From assembly GCA_017656385.1 (NCBI GenBank), contig JACDNX010000003.1:1-64000 (forward strand): a stretch of 64,000 bases of DNA, written 5' to 3'. The DNA comes from Thermodesulfobacterium sp. (GTDB taxonomy: Bacteria > Desulfobacterota > Thermodesulfobacteria > Thermodesulfobacteriales > Thermodesulfobacteriaceae). Position 1 is the stretch's first letter. The number at the start of each line of letters is the position of its first letter. Shown here in pieces: positions 35,476 through 44,064 of this stretch. Position numbers and translations under genes: made by a program. Under the pieces are notes generated by a model. That model was given only the letters and a program-made list of their open reading frames with translations. It was not told where the DNA came from and made no database searches.

Positions 35476-37266
35476 ATGAGTAGATTAAAGCAAATTATAT
35501 TTATTCTGTTAATTTTTATTCTAATTTCAATTGGAAAGTTAAATGCACAGCTTAAATGTAATGAGATTTATGGAAAGGGACAAAATAAAATTTATGTTGC
35601 AACAGGAAGTCCAGGAGAACTGGGTTTGTTGAAGGTGCTTGCTGAGGAGTTTGCAAAAGATCACAATGTTTCTGTTTGCTGGATAAAAGCCGGAAGCGGG
35701 AAGGCTCTGAAGCTGTTGAAGGAAAAAAAGGTTGACCTCGTCCTTGTTCACGCTTCCGCTGCTGAAAAAAAGGCAGTAGCCGAGGGATGGGCTACCAGAA
35801 GAACCTTGATAGCTTCCAATGAATTTTACATAGTGGGCCCCCGGAATGATCCCGCAAGGGTTGCGGAGAGTAAAAGCGTCATTGAGGCTTACAGAAGAAT
35901 AGCTAAGGTTAAAGCCAGGTTTTTTTCAAGGGGTGATAACTCTGGTACCCATAAAAGAGAAATGCAAATATGGCATAAAGCTGGAATAATTCCACAGGGG
36001 AGCTGGTATGTGGTTACCAAAACTTTTATGTCAAAAACTCTTAGAATGGCGAATGATGAAAAAGGATATTTTATGACTGACAGTAGCACCTGGATAGTGA
36101 TGAGGGATAGATTGCCCAACTTGAGAATCCTGTTTAAGGGGGATAAGCTTCTTATTAATGTGTATCACGCTCTGTGTCAAAAAGAATGTAATATTTTCGC
36201 GGGCAGGTTTATTGACTTTTTGGCTTCGGAAGAGGGACAGAGGATTATAAGAGAATTCGGCAGGGAAGTTTACGGAGAAGCGCTCTACAGGGACGCAGAT
36301 TATGCTAAAAAATACGAGGAACCGGATGAGGAGGGGGTTTTAATCATAGAGGGAGCGGTAAAAAACAGGACCGAGCTCAACTTAAGAGACCTCTTAAAAG
36401 ACTTTACACCTTATGAGGTAACCTTGGTGGAAGTGACATCCGATGGAGGGTATCACGGTGCATTCGTTTACAGAGGGGTATCCCTGAGAGACCTTTTGAA
36501 ACAGGTTCAAATTCAGAAGAAGAGCAAGGGTTTTTCAAAGTTAATTGACACCGGTGTGATGATTGAGAATAAGCAAGGAAAAAAGGTTTTCGTCTCGTGG
36601 GGAGAAATTTTTTACAGGGATCCGGAGAGGGTGCTAATAGCCTATTCTTACAAACTAATAAGACCCCATCACCTAAATTGCGGTAAATGTCACACAAAGG
36701 AGTTTTACACCCAGATTTTGAGTCAACTTGAAAGACCTGTAAAGATGCCCAAACTTGTTATAGTAGACGACTTTTACACGGATAGGTGTATAGAGGATGT
36801 GTCAACCATTAAAGTGGTGGAGACGGACAATTTCACGGTTCATAAAAAGTTGGAGAGGTTTTATTCAAACAGAATAAGGATACTCAAAAACGGTGTTGAG
36901 GTCGGAGAAATTTCAGAATTGTATGGAAAGGAGAGGTCAGAGGTTAAAGTGAAGGTACTGGGAGAGGGAAGGGGATATCACGGAATAAAAGTTTTTGAGG
37001 GTGTTGAGCTGAAGGAAGTTTTAAAGAACCTGAACATTGAGAAAACCCTCAACGGGGCGGTGGTGGTTTACGGAATTGACGGATACAGAGGCGTTTTTTC
37101 TCTGGGAGAGATATTCCTGTCCGGAGAGAGGGTATTTATTGCTGATAAGGTTAATCAAAGTCCGATTGATAAGGGCGGTAAGTTCGTCGTGCTCTCCTCC
37201 GGGGACATTTTTGCCGATAGAATGATAAAAGCCGTATCTGAGATAAGATTAATTTTTTCACCTTGA
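35476..37266 (+). CDS. Exported TupA-like protein fused to two molybdopterin-oxidoreductase-like domains with CxxCH
   Basis: A 596-residue exported protein with a signal peptide ending near LNA-Q (residue 24). Residues 36-275 resemble TupA-type tungstate-binding proteins, keeping SRGDNSGTHKRE (151-162), although the usual TTTS ligand motif is TGSPGE. Residues 287-449 and 463-596 are two related domains like the sulfite-oxidase molybdopterin fold (GYHGAFVYRGVSLRDLL and GYHGIKVFEGVELKEVL), both without the Mo-ligand cysteine. A heme-c motif CGKCH (402-406) sits in a loop of the first. AAAGGGG precedes the ATG. Base composition is richer in G+C than its neighbours. Function is unknown; tungstate-linked sensing or delivery is inferred. 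Confidence 0.78.
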   Translation: MSRLKQIIFILLIFILISIGKLNAQLKCNEIYGKGQNKIYVATGSPGELGLLKVLAEEFAKDHNVSVCWIKAGSGKALKLLKEKKVDLVLVHASAAEKKAVAEGWATRRTLIASNEFYIVGPRNDPARVAESKSVIEAYRRIAKVKARFFSRGDNSGTHKREMQIWHKAGIIPQGSWYVVTKTFMSKTLRMANDEKGYFMTDSSTWIVMRDRLPNLRILFKGDKLLINVYHALCQKECNIFAGRFIDFLASEEGQRIIREFGREVYGEALYRDADYAKKYEEPDEEGVLIIEGAVKNRTELNLRDLLKDFTPYEVTLVEVTSDGGYHGAFVYRGVSLRDLLKQVQIQKKSKGFSKLIDTGVMIENKQGKKVFVSWGEIFYRDPERVLIAYSYKLIRPHHLNCGKCHTKEFYTQILSQLERPVKMPKLVIVDDFYTDRCIEDVSTIKVVETDNFTVHKKLERFYSNRIRILKNGVEVGEISELYGKERSEVKVKVLGEGRGYHGIKVFEGVELKEVLKNLNIEKTLNGAVVVYGIDGYRGVFSLGEIFLSGERVFIADKVNQSPIDKGGKFVVLSSGDIFADRMIKAVSEIRLIFSP

Positions 37267-37291
37267 ACTTTTAAAGGGGTTTTAATAAAAT
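37263..37291 (+). promoter_or_regulatory. Predicted promoter of the ModE-like gene
   Basis: TTGAAC (37263-37268, overlapping the previous stop codon) and TAAAAT (37286-37291) are 17 bp apart. The ATG follows at 37300, so the message would be leaderless or nearly so. Confidence 0.5.
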
Positions 37292-37299
37292 AAATCTTT

Positions 37300-37695
37300 A
37301 TGAAAAAAAATCTTGAGAAGGATTATCATCGGTTTTGTATTGTTGAAAGTGATAAAAAAGAGGGTTTTAGGTTAAAAGGGAAGATATGGATAGAAGGGGA
37401 GGGCAGGACTTTTTTTGGTATGGGAAGAGCTGAGCTCCTTGAAAAAATTAAAGAATACGGTTCCATTTCTAAAGCAGCCAGAGCTATGAATATTTCTTAT
37501 AAAAAAGCATGGGATCTTGTTGAATCCATGAACAGACAGGCTAAAAGTCCTCTGGTAATTACAAAGGTGGGAGGAAAAGGGGGTGGAGGTGCTCAACTTA
37601 CTCCAGAAGGAGAAGAAATTTTGAGACAGTTTAAAAAACTCTACAGTCGTTTTAAAAATTTTTTAGAAAAGGAGATTAAAAATTTTAAATTTTAA
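37300..37695 (+). CDS. ModE-like winged-helix regulator without Mop domain
   Basis: This 131-residue protein matches the DNA-binding half of ModE: LKGKIWIEGEGRTFFGMGRAELLEKI, the helix-turn-helix GSISKAARAMNISYKKAWDLVESMN (about 65-90) and the wing GGKGGGGAQLTPEGEEIL. The C-terminal molybdate/tungstate-binding Mop (TOBE) domains are absent, so oxyanion sensing must occur elsewhere or not at all. It is placed between the fusion gene and tupABC, and ModE-type operators lie upstream of the locus. Confidence 0.88.
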   Translation: MKKNLEKDYHRFCIVESDKKEGFRLKGKIWIEGEGRTFFGMGRAELLEKIKEYGSISKAARAMNISYKKAWDLVESMNRQAKSPLVITKVGGKGGGGAQLTPEGEEILRQFKKLYSRFKNFLEKEIKNFKF

Positions 37696-37712
37696 TTTAG
37701 GAGAAAAACAAA

Positions 37713-38531
37713 ATGAGATGGAAAAGTCTTTTTTCTATTATTCTCTTACTTTTCTTCTTTTTAGTAAATTTGAGTTTTGCAGAGGGAAAAATATTAATTC
37801 TTGCAACAACTACTTCAGTAGAGAATTCAGGGTTATTAGAATATCTTTTGCCTTATTTTGAGAAGAAAACAGGAATTAAAGTAAAAGTAGTGGCAAGAGG
37901 AACAGGAGCTGCTATTGAGATGGGTAAAAGAGGGGATGCAGATGTTGTTTTTGTTCATGCAAAAGAACTTGAAATTAAAGCAGTTAAAGAAGGTTTTTTT
38001 GTTAATAGAAAAGAAGTTTGCTACAACGATTTTATTATTGTTGGTCCAAAAAGCGATCCAGCTAAGGTGAGAACTTCTAAAAATGTAGTTTCAGCTTTTA
38101 AAAAAATTGCCAATACAAAGGCGCTTTTTGTGTCTCGTGGAGACAATTCAGGAACCCATTTTAAAGAGCTAAAAATTTGGAAGTTAGCAGGTATCAATCC
38201 AAGAGGTGAGTTTTGGTATTTAGAAGCCGGGCAGGGAATGGAAAAAACTTTATTTATGGCAAACGAAAAGGATGCCTATACCCTTACTGATAGAGGTACA
38301 TGGCTTGCTGTAAGAGCCCGTCTGAAATACTTAACGATCCTTTTTAAGGGGGATCCGCTTCTATACAATCAGTATAGTGTCATGGCAGTAAATCCAAAAA
38401 AACATCCTCATGTAAATTATGAAGAAGCTATGAAGTTTATTAACTGGATTACCTCAACTGAAGGGCAAAAACTTATAGGTTCATTTAGAGATAAGTTTGG
38501 AAATCAGCTCTTTATACCGAATGCTAAATAG
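37713..38531 (+). CDS. tupA: Tungstate ABC transporter, periplasmic binding protein
   Basis: This 272-residue exported protein has a Sec signal peptide (about 1-24, ending SFA-EG) and the tungstate-binding TTTSVENSGLL motif near residues 32-42. RGTGAAIEMGKRGDADVVFVHA and SRGDNSGTH follow as in TupA. It delivers tungstate (or molybdate) to TupBC. AGGAG precedes the ATG. It is a paralogue of the N-terminal half of the fusion protein at 35.5 kb but keeps the canonical ligand motif. Confidence 0.95.
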   Translation: MRWKSLFSIILLLFFFLVNLSFAEGKILILATTTSVENSGLLEYLLPYFEKKTGIKVKVVARGTGAAIEMGKRGDADVVFVHAKELEIKAVKEGFFVNRKEVCYNDFIIVGPKSDPAKVRTSKNVVSAFKKIANTKALFVSRGDNSGTHFKELKIWKLAGINPRGEFWYLEAGQGMEKTLFMANEKDAYTLTDRGTWLAVRARLKYLTILFKGDPLLYNQYSVMAVNPKKHPHVNYEEAMKFINWITSTEGQKLIGSFRDKFGNQLFIPNAK

Positions 38532-38534
38532 TTT

Positions 38535-39248
38535 ATGGAATTTTTGATAGAAGCCTTTAAAAAGGCACTTTTTCTTATTATTAATTTGGACAGAGAGCTT
38601 CTTGAAATTATTTTTCTTTCCTTAAAAGTTTCTTTTTCAGCACTTATAGTAGCATCCATTTTTGGTATTCCTTTGGGAGCTTTTCTGGGAATGAAGAAAT
38701 TTCCGGGTAAAAATGCTGTTATAATTTTTTTAAATACAGGAATGGGGCTTCCTCCGGTTGTTGTAGGGCTTTTTCTTTATATGCTTTTTTCAAGAAGCGG
38801 TCCTTTGGGATTTCTGCATTTGCTTTATACTCCTACTGCTATGATAATTGCACAGTTCGTGCTGGCTTTTCCTATAGTTACAGCCCTTTCCCAAGCTTCT
38901 ATTATGAAAGTTGATCCTATAATTAAGCTTACTGCTAAAACTCTCGGAGCAACTCCTTTTCAGGTTGCTTTAACTATAATAAAAGAGGCAAGATATGGAA
39001 TTCTTGCAGGAGTTATAGCAGGACTTGGCAGAGTTATGGCTGAGGTGGGTGCTATTTTGATTGTGGGAGGAAATATAGCAGGTTATACAAGGGTTATGAC
39101 AACCACCATAGCTCTGGAGACTGATAAGGGTAACTTTGAACTTGCCCTTGCCTTGGGTATAATACTTCTTACCATATCTTTTTTAATTAACATTACACTT
39201 TATTTTATTCAGAAAAAAGGAGTTCCTGCTAATACTACATGGCTTTAG
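38535..39248 (+). CDS. tupB: Tungstate ABC transporter permease
   Basis: This 237-residue inner membrane protein has five to six hydrophobic segments and the EAA-type loop (KTLGATPFQVALTIIKEARYGILAGVIAGLGRVMAEVGAI) that docks with the ATPase. It lies 3 bp after tupA and overlaps tupC by 10 bp, giving a standard tupABC order. Confidence 0.95.
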   Translation: MEFLIEAFKKALFLIINLDRELLEIIFLSLKVSFSALIVASIFGIPLGAFLGMKKFPGKNAVIIFLNTGMGLPPVVVGLFLYMLFSRSGPLGFLHLLYTPTAMIIAQFVLAFPIVTALSQASIMKVDPIIKLTAKTLGATPFQVALTIIKEARYGILAGVIAGLGRVMAEVGAILIVGGNIAGYTRVMTTTIALETDKGNFELALALGIILLTISFLINITLYFIQKKGVPANTTWL

Positions 39249-39904
39249 AACTTATAGTTTCTAAAATCTGGAAAATATACGAGGGCAGACCTGTTTTAAG
39301 AGATCTTTCTTTTGTCTTTGATAGAAAAAGGATTTATGTGATTATGGGACCCAATGGAAGCGGGAAAACTACATTTTTGAAAATATGTGCTCTTCTTGAA
39401 GTTCCTGATAAAGGAAAAGTTTTTTATCTCAATTCAGATAAAAAGCGTCTTCCTAAGGATATAAATCTTTTCAGAAAAATAACTTATGTATTTCCTGAAG
39501 TGGGGATTTTTAATGCTTCGGTTTTTGACAATGTGGCTTATGGGCTAAAGATAAGAGGTTTTAAGAAAAAAGAAATAGTTGCCAGAGTAGAAGAGGTTCT
39601 TGATTTTGTAGGGTTAATACATAAGAAAAAGCAAAACGCTTTAACCCTTTCAAGTGGTGAAGCAAAAAGAATGGGAATTGCAAGGGCAATAGTGATAGAG
39701 CCTGAGTTTATTTTTTTAGATGAGCCAACAGCATTTGTTGATATGAAAAATACAGAAATAATTGAAAAAATTCTTCTTCAAATTAAAGAAAGAGAGAAAT
39801 CAACTATTATTATAGCAACGCACGACACATATTTTGCTTCAAAAGTGGGAGATATTATTTTAAAATTGGAAAATGGCAAACTTTTAACTGAAAACTCCGC
39901 TTAA
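39239..39904 (+). CDS. tupC: Tungstate ABC transporter ATP-binding protein
   Basis: This 221-residue ABC ATPase has Walker A GPNGSGKTT near residues 37-45, the signature LSSGEAKRMGIARA near 137-150, Walker B FIFLDEPTAF near 158-167 and a switch His in ATHD. It powers tungstate uptake with TupAB. It overlaps tupB by 10 bp and the convergent proC by 21 bp. Confidence 0.95.
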   Translation: MALELIVSKIWKIYEGRPVLRDLSFVFDRKRIYVIMGPNGSGKTTFLKICALLEVPDKGKVFYLNSDKKRLPKDINLFRKITYVFPEVGIFNASVFDNVAYGLKIRGFKKKEIVARVEEVLDFVGLIHKKKQNALTLSSGEAKRMGIARAIVIEPEFIFLDEPTAFVDMKNTEIIEKILLQIKEREKSTIIIATHDTYFASKVGDIILKLENGKLLTENSA

Positions 39905-40708
39905 CTCTTTACTCCTTAAAAATGCCTTATAAACTGCAGAAATTATTATTCCTGGAAATCCTTTTTCGTAAAATTCTTGCATAGCGGTAATGGTTGTTCC
40001 TCCTGGAGAGGTAACCATACTTTTTACTTCATAAGGATTTTTTCCTGTTTCAAGCATAAGTTTTACTGTTCCAAAAACTGTTTGTAAAGCAAGCTTTTCT
40101 GCAATTACTCTTGGAAGACCAGCTCTTACTCCTCCGTCAACAAGAGCCTCTATAAATAGCGATACATAAGCAGGTCCACTCCCAGAAAGAGCTGTTACCG
40201 CATCCATAAGAGTTTCATCTACGAGCATAGTTTCACCTATAGCTGAGAAAATACTTTCTGCAATTTTTAAATCCTTCTCAGTAGCAAAAGAACCTTTTGA
40301 GATACCACTTATAGCCTGATGAACAAGAGCACAGGTGTTAGGCATAATTCTTATAATTTTTGTTTTGGGAGGAAGTATTTTTTCATAAAACTTTATAGGA
40401 ACCCCAGCTGCTATAGTGAGAATTAAATGTCTTTCAGGATTTATGTAGGAACTTATTTCTTCTAAAACCTTTTTCATAACCTGAGGTTTTACTGCAAGAA
40501 GAATAAGCCCCATTTTTTCAACCGCTTCTACATTGGATTTGGTGGTATTTACATTGTAAGAATTTTTCAAATACTCTCTCCTTTCTTTAACAGGCTCTGA
40601 AACGAGGATGTCTTCAGCTTTAAATATCTTTTTTTTGAGAAAACCTTTTATAAGGGCTTCTGCCATTTGTCCACCACCGATAATTCCTATTTTTTTGAAG
40701 TTTTTCAT
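39884..40708 (-). CDS. proC: Pyrroline-5-carboxylate reductase
   Basis: ProC performs the last step of proline synthesis. The 274-residue protein has the Rossmann motif IGIIGGGQMAEALIKGF, the VKPQVM stretch near residues 75-80 and the C-terminal ALSGSGPAYVSLFIEAL and TSPGGTT motifs. AGGAGG precedes the ATG. It lies 16 bp downstream of the phosphate transporter gene and may be co-transcribed. Confidence 0.96.
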   Translation of the reverse strand: MKNFKKIGIIGGGQMAEALIKGFLKKKIFKAEDILVSEPVKERREYLKNSYNVNTTKSNVEAVEKMGLILLAVKPQVMKKVLEEISSYINPERHLILTIAAGVPIKFYEKILPPKTKIIRIMPNTCALVHQAISGISKGSFATEKDLKIAESIFSAIGETMLVDETLMDAVTALSGSGPAYVSLFIEALVDGGVRAGLPRVIAEKLALQTVFGTVKLMLETGKNPYEVKSMVTSPGGTTITAMQEFYEKGFPGIIISAVYKAFLRSKELSGVFS

Positions 40709-40724
40709 AACAAGCTCCTCCTTT

Positions 40725-41669
40725 TTAATGGAATTTTATTAGTATTATTTTAGTAATTACAAAAGAAAGAAAAAAAGCAAGAGAAAGGGAGAGTCCCCAG
40801 TTTATAGCTATTTTCTTAATAAGACCAAGTTTAACAGTTTTTAAACCTTTGCTCATACCTACTCCGGTGATAGCTCCTATCATACAATAAGTAGTGGAAA
40901 TAGGCATTCCTAAAAGGGTGAAGAAAAAAAGGCTAACACCTGCACTTATTTGGGCTACAAATCCTGAAAATGGGTCAAGTGGTAAAATACCTTTTCCTAC
41001 CGTTTCAATAACTCTACTGCTTAAAATATAAGCTCCCAGAAAAACTAAGAGAGAAGAAATTGAAAGAAGTAGAAAAAAATTTATAGAAATTCCAGAATAT
41101 ACTACTGGTCCAAGAACTGTGGCTACCTCATTTGCTCCTGTATTGTAAGAAATGAGAGAAGCACTGATAAGTAAAAAAGTTTTTAAAAACCGTTCTATTT
41201 TAAAGAAAGCTATTTTTAGAAAAAACTTTTCCACAAGTTTGTAAACAAAAAATGAAATAAAAACTGCGATTATAGGAGAAGTAATCCAGGATAGAAGGAT
41301 TTTAAATAAAGAAAGGAAGTTAACAGGAGAATTTGAGGCAAGAGCATTTCCTACAAGGCTTCCTATTATGATCTGATGAGTGGAAAGAGGAAATTTTTTC
41401 CAATTGGAAAGGATTATTAGTATAGCTGAAATAAGAAGAGAAAAGCCGAGAGTTTCAGGATTAACCTGTATAAGATTTTTACCAACGGTTTCCATAACTT
41501 TGTTTCCATTTAACCAGATACCGGCAAAGACAAGGATTCCGAAAAGGAAAACAGCCTTTTTAAACCTTATAACTCCAGCACCTATGGAGATACTTAAAGC
41601 ATTTGAAGCATCGTTTGAGCCTATGGCAAAGGCAATAAGAAAACTGGTTAAAAGAATAAGTTCTGTCAT
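40725..41669 (-). CDS. PiT-family inorganic phosphate transporter
   Basis: This 314-residue membrane protein has about ten hydrophobic segments and the duplicated PiT signatures: GSNDASNALSISIGAGVI near residues 17-34 and TGANEVATVLGPVVYSG near 176-192. It imports metal-phosphate with H+ or Na+. The PhoU-like DUF47 gene lies 8 bp upstream, the usual partner pairing. Confidence 0.93.
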   Translation of the reverse strand: MTELILLTSFLIAFAIGSNDASNALSISIGAGVIRFKKAVFLFGILVFAGIWLNGNKVMETVGKNLIQVNPETLGFSLLISAILIILSNWKKFPLSTHQIIIGSLVGNALASNSPVNFLSLFKILLSWITSPIIAVFISFFVYKLVEKFFLKIAFFKIERFLKTFLLISASLISYNTGANEVATVLGPVVYSGISINFFLLLSISSLLVFLGAYILSSRVIETVGKGILPLDPFSGFVAQISAGVSLFFFTLLGMPISTTYCMIGAITGVGMSKGLKTVKLGLIKKIAINWGLSLSLAFFLSFVITKIILIKFH

Positions 41670-41677
41670 AACGAAAT

Positions 41678-42310
41678 TTATTTGAGACTGATGTCAAGAA
41701 TGTAGAGATAATCACTTGCATCTTCTATAATGTCACTAATTTTAACAAGAGCATTTAAAAACTCGTCAATATTTTTGCCTTCCCAAAAATTAGTAACTTC
41801 TTTTTGACGAACCTTTTCTATTAGATCAAGTTTGATTTCATCAACTTTTTTCTCATATATTCTAATAGCCAGATTTTTTTCTCTTAAATTATTTTTTTCC
41901 ATAAGGGACTGGAAGGCTCTGTATAAAATTTCAGCCATTTCAATATTAATATTGGCAATTCTTAATACTTCTTCTTTAATAGTTTGATAAAATTTTTTAT
42001 CAAAATAACGGAACTCAAAAGCGCAGGTTTTCAAAAAGTCAAAGGCTTTTTCAGTTATTTCAATAAATGTGCAAAGATTAGGTCTTATGTAAGGCAGAAA
42101 GGCTCCTTCATAAATAGTGGAAATTATTTCTCTTCTTACAGAATCAGCTTCTCTTTCCAGATTTTCTATACAGTAACTTTTTTCTAAATTTTCAGTAAGA
42201 AAAAGGTTTTTTAAACATTCCTGAGCAGAAATAAAGATTTGAAGATAATTTTTTATGTTTTCAAGAGCCTTTTTTTCTAACTTCCCTCCTCCCAAGAGTT
42301 TTTCTAACAT
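41678..42310 (-). CDS. DUF47 family (PhoU-like) protein
   Basis: This 210-residue all-helical protein resembles the DUF47/TIGR00153 group that accompanies PiT transporters and regulates phosphate uptake. Typical features are the N-terminal LLEKLLGGG, repeated E/DxxxD-containing helices and the C-terminal KISDIIEDASDYLYIL. It is located between the CBS-domain gene and the PiT gene. Confidence 0.88.
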   Translation of the reverse strand: MLEKLLGGGKLEKKALENIKNYLQIFISAQECLKNLFLTENLEKSYCIENLEREADSVRREIISTIYEGAFLPYIRPNLCTFIEITEKAFDFLKTCAFEFRYFDKKFYQTIKEEVLRIANINIEMAEILYRAFQSLMEKNNLREKNLAIRIYEKKVDEIKLDLIEKVRQKEVTNFWEGKNIDEFLNALVKISDIIEDASDYLYILDISLK

Positions 42311-42324
42311 AAAAAACTCCCTTT

Positions 42325-42723
42325 TTAAGTTTTAGCTCTTTCTATAAGAATATGAGCCATTATGTCAAAGAAGGATACTACACCTATAATTTTTTCTTTA
42401 TCTTTTACAAATACTCTTGCAATGTTGTTTTTTTCCATAAGCTTATAAATTTCTTCTATAGAAGCATCCTTAGATACAGTGACAAGGGGTTTTGAAGCTA
42501 TCTCGCCTATTTTTACTTTGTGAGGGTCTATGCCCTTAATAAGGGCTTTGAAAATTATGTTTCTTACTGTTACCACACCGTAGTCATCTTTTTCATCTTT
42601 TGGTAAAACAAGAAGAGACCTTATTCTTCTGTCAATCATTTTTTCTATAGCAGAATAAATAGAATCTTCAGAAGAAATAGTTTCCAGTTTGGTGTTCATG
42701 ATTTCAAAGGCTTTTTTTGGCAT
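42325..42723 (-). CDS. CBS-domain pair protein (phosphate operon)
   Basis: This 132-residue protein consists of two CBS domains (about 7-65 and 75-128), a module that binds adenosine nucleotides. It begins the minus-strand operon CBS-DUF47-PiT-proC, so nucleotide-sensing control of phosphate uptake is plausible. GGAGG lies before the ATG. A same-length paralogue is encoded at 53.2 kb. Confidence 0.9.
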   Translation of the reverse strand: MPKKAFEIMNTKLETISSEDSIYSAIEKMIDRRIRSLLVLPKDEKDDYGVVTVRNIIFKALIKGIDPHKVKIGEIASKPLVTVSKDASIEEIYKLMEKNNIARVFVKDKEKIIGVVSFFDIMAHILIERAKT

Positions 42724-42803
42724 ATATTTCCTCCTAAAATTAAAAATTTTGTATAGTTTTTAAACAATTTTATAATATAGCATTTTTTTAAAAAATTAAA
42801 AAG

Positions 42804-42831
42804 TTGTAAAAAAGAGGTTTTAGGATATTCT
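42804..42831 (+). promoter_or_regulatory. Possible promoter of the IMPase-Nudix gene
   Basis: TTGTAA (42804-42809) and TATTCT (42826-42831) are separated by 16 bp; the ATG at 42844 would leave a leader of only a few bases. Confidence 0.35.
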
Positions 42832-42843
42832 TTAAAAATATCT

Positions 42844-44064
42844 ATGGAGATAGAAAAACTTTTTGAAAAAGTTGAAAAAATAGTTAGATCTGCAGGGAGT
42901 TTATTAAGAGAAATGTATTTTTCCACCTGGGAGGTTTATCACAAAGGAACAATTGATCTTGTAACCACAGCGGATATTAAGTCAGAAGAACTTATCAAAA
43001 AAGGTTTAAAAGAGATTACTCCAGATATACCAATAATTGGCGAAGAGAGTTTCTCAGAGAAAGAAAAACTTGAAGGAGTTTATTTTTGGGTAGTTGATCC
43101 ACTTGATGGAACCACCAATTTCGCTCATCGTCTTCCCTGGTTTGCTATATCTGTTGCATTATTAAAAGAAAAAGAACCAATTTTAGGTATAATTTATAAT
43201 CCAATAGTAGAAGAATTTTTTTATGCTATAAAGGGAAAAGGAGCCTATCTTAATGAAAAACCTATTAAAGTTTCTCAAAAAGATAAACTTATAGATTCCC
43301 TTCTCTGCACAGGATTTCCTGTATCCAAAATTTTAGATTCTCCAGATCTTTTTATTCCTCTTTTTAAAGAATTTATGACAAAATCTCAAGGAGTGAGAAG
43401 ATTTGGTTCAGCAGCTCTTGATCTTGCCTATGTAGCCTGTGGAAGATACGAAGGTTTTTGGGAGTCCTATTTAAAGCCTTGGGATACCTCAGCAGGAATT
43501 TTACTGGTTAGAGAAGCAGGAGGAGAGGTGACTGATTACTTTGGTAATCCTTATCATCCCTTTTTAAATACTATAGTTGCTTCTAATGGAAAAATTCACT
43601 CTCAAATGATAGAACTTACCTCTAAATATCATCCAGATTATTTTAAGCCTTATAGGAACCCCTTTCCTACTGTAGACATAATTATAGAAGTTGAAGACAA
43701 AATAGTGTTAATTTACAGGAAAAATCCACCTTATGGTTGGGCACTTCCTGGTGGATTTGTAGATTATGGAGAGCCTTTAGAGAAAGCAGCTATTAGAGAG
43801 GCTAAGGAAGAGACCAATTTAGATGTTGAACTTCTTTATCTTTTAGGTTGCTATTCAGATCCAAAAAGAGATCCAAGGTTTCATACTATAACAACTGTGT
43901 TTGTGGCAAAAGGTAAAGGAGAGCTTAGAGCTAAGGATGATGCTAAATTGGCAAAACTTTTTAAAATAGAAGAAATACCATGGAATGATCTTGCTTTTGA
44001 CCATGCTAAAATTTTAAAAGATTATCTAAAAAGGAGAGGAGATGTGTTACATTACATGGCTTAA
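42844..44064 (+). CDS. Inositol monophosphatase-family domain fused to Nudix hydrolase
   Basis: Residues 1-260 form an IMPase/CysQ-like phosphatase with the metal motif GEES near 62-65, DPLDGTTNF near 82-90 and WDTSAG near 213-218. Residues 275-400 form a Nudix domain with box G-x5-E-x7-REAKEET (starting [14 protein letters not shown]), similar to ADP-ribose pyrophosphatases. A joint role in nucleotide or NAD-derived phosphate clean-up is inferred. The reading frame is continuous and there is no internal start with a ribosome site. It overlaps the GGDEF gene by 23 bp. Confidence 0.92.
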   Translation: MEIEKLFEKVEKIVRSAGSLLREMYFSTWEVYHKGTIDLVTTADIKSEELIKKGLKEITPDIPIIGEESFSEKEKLEGVYFWVVDPLDGTTNFAHRLPWFAISVALLKEKEPILGIIYNPIVEEFFYAIKGKGAYLNEKPIKVSQKDKLIDSLLCTGFPVSKILDSPDLFIPLFKEFMTKSQGVRRFGSAALDLAYVACGRYEGFWESYLKPWDTSAGILLVREAGGEVTDYFGNPYHPFLNTIVASNGKIHSQMIELTSKYHPDYFKPYRNPFPTVDIIIEVEDKIVLIYRKNPPYGWALPGGFVDYGEPLEKAAIREAKEETNLDVELLYLLGCYSDPKRDPRFHTITTVFVAKGKGELRAKDDAKLAKLFKIEEIPWNDLAFDHAKILKDYLKRRGDVLHYMA

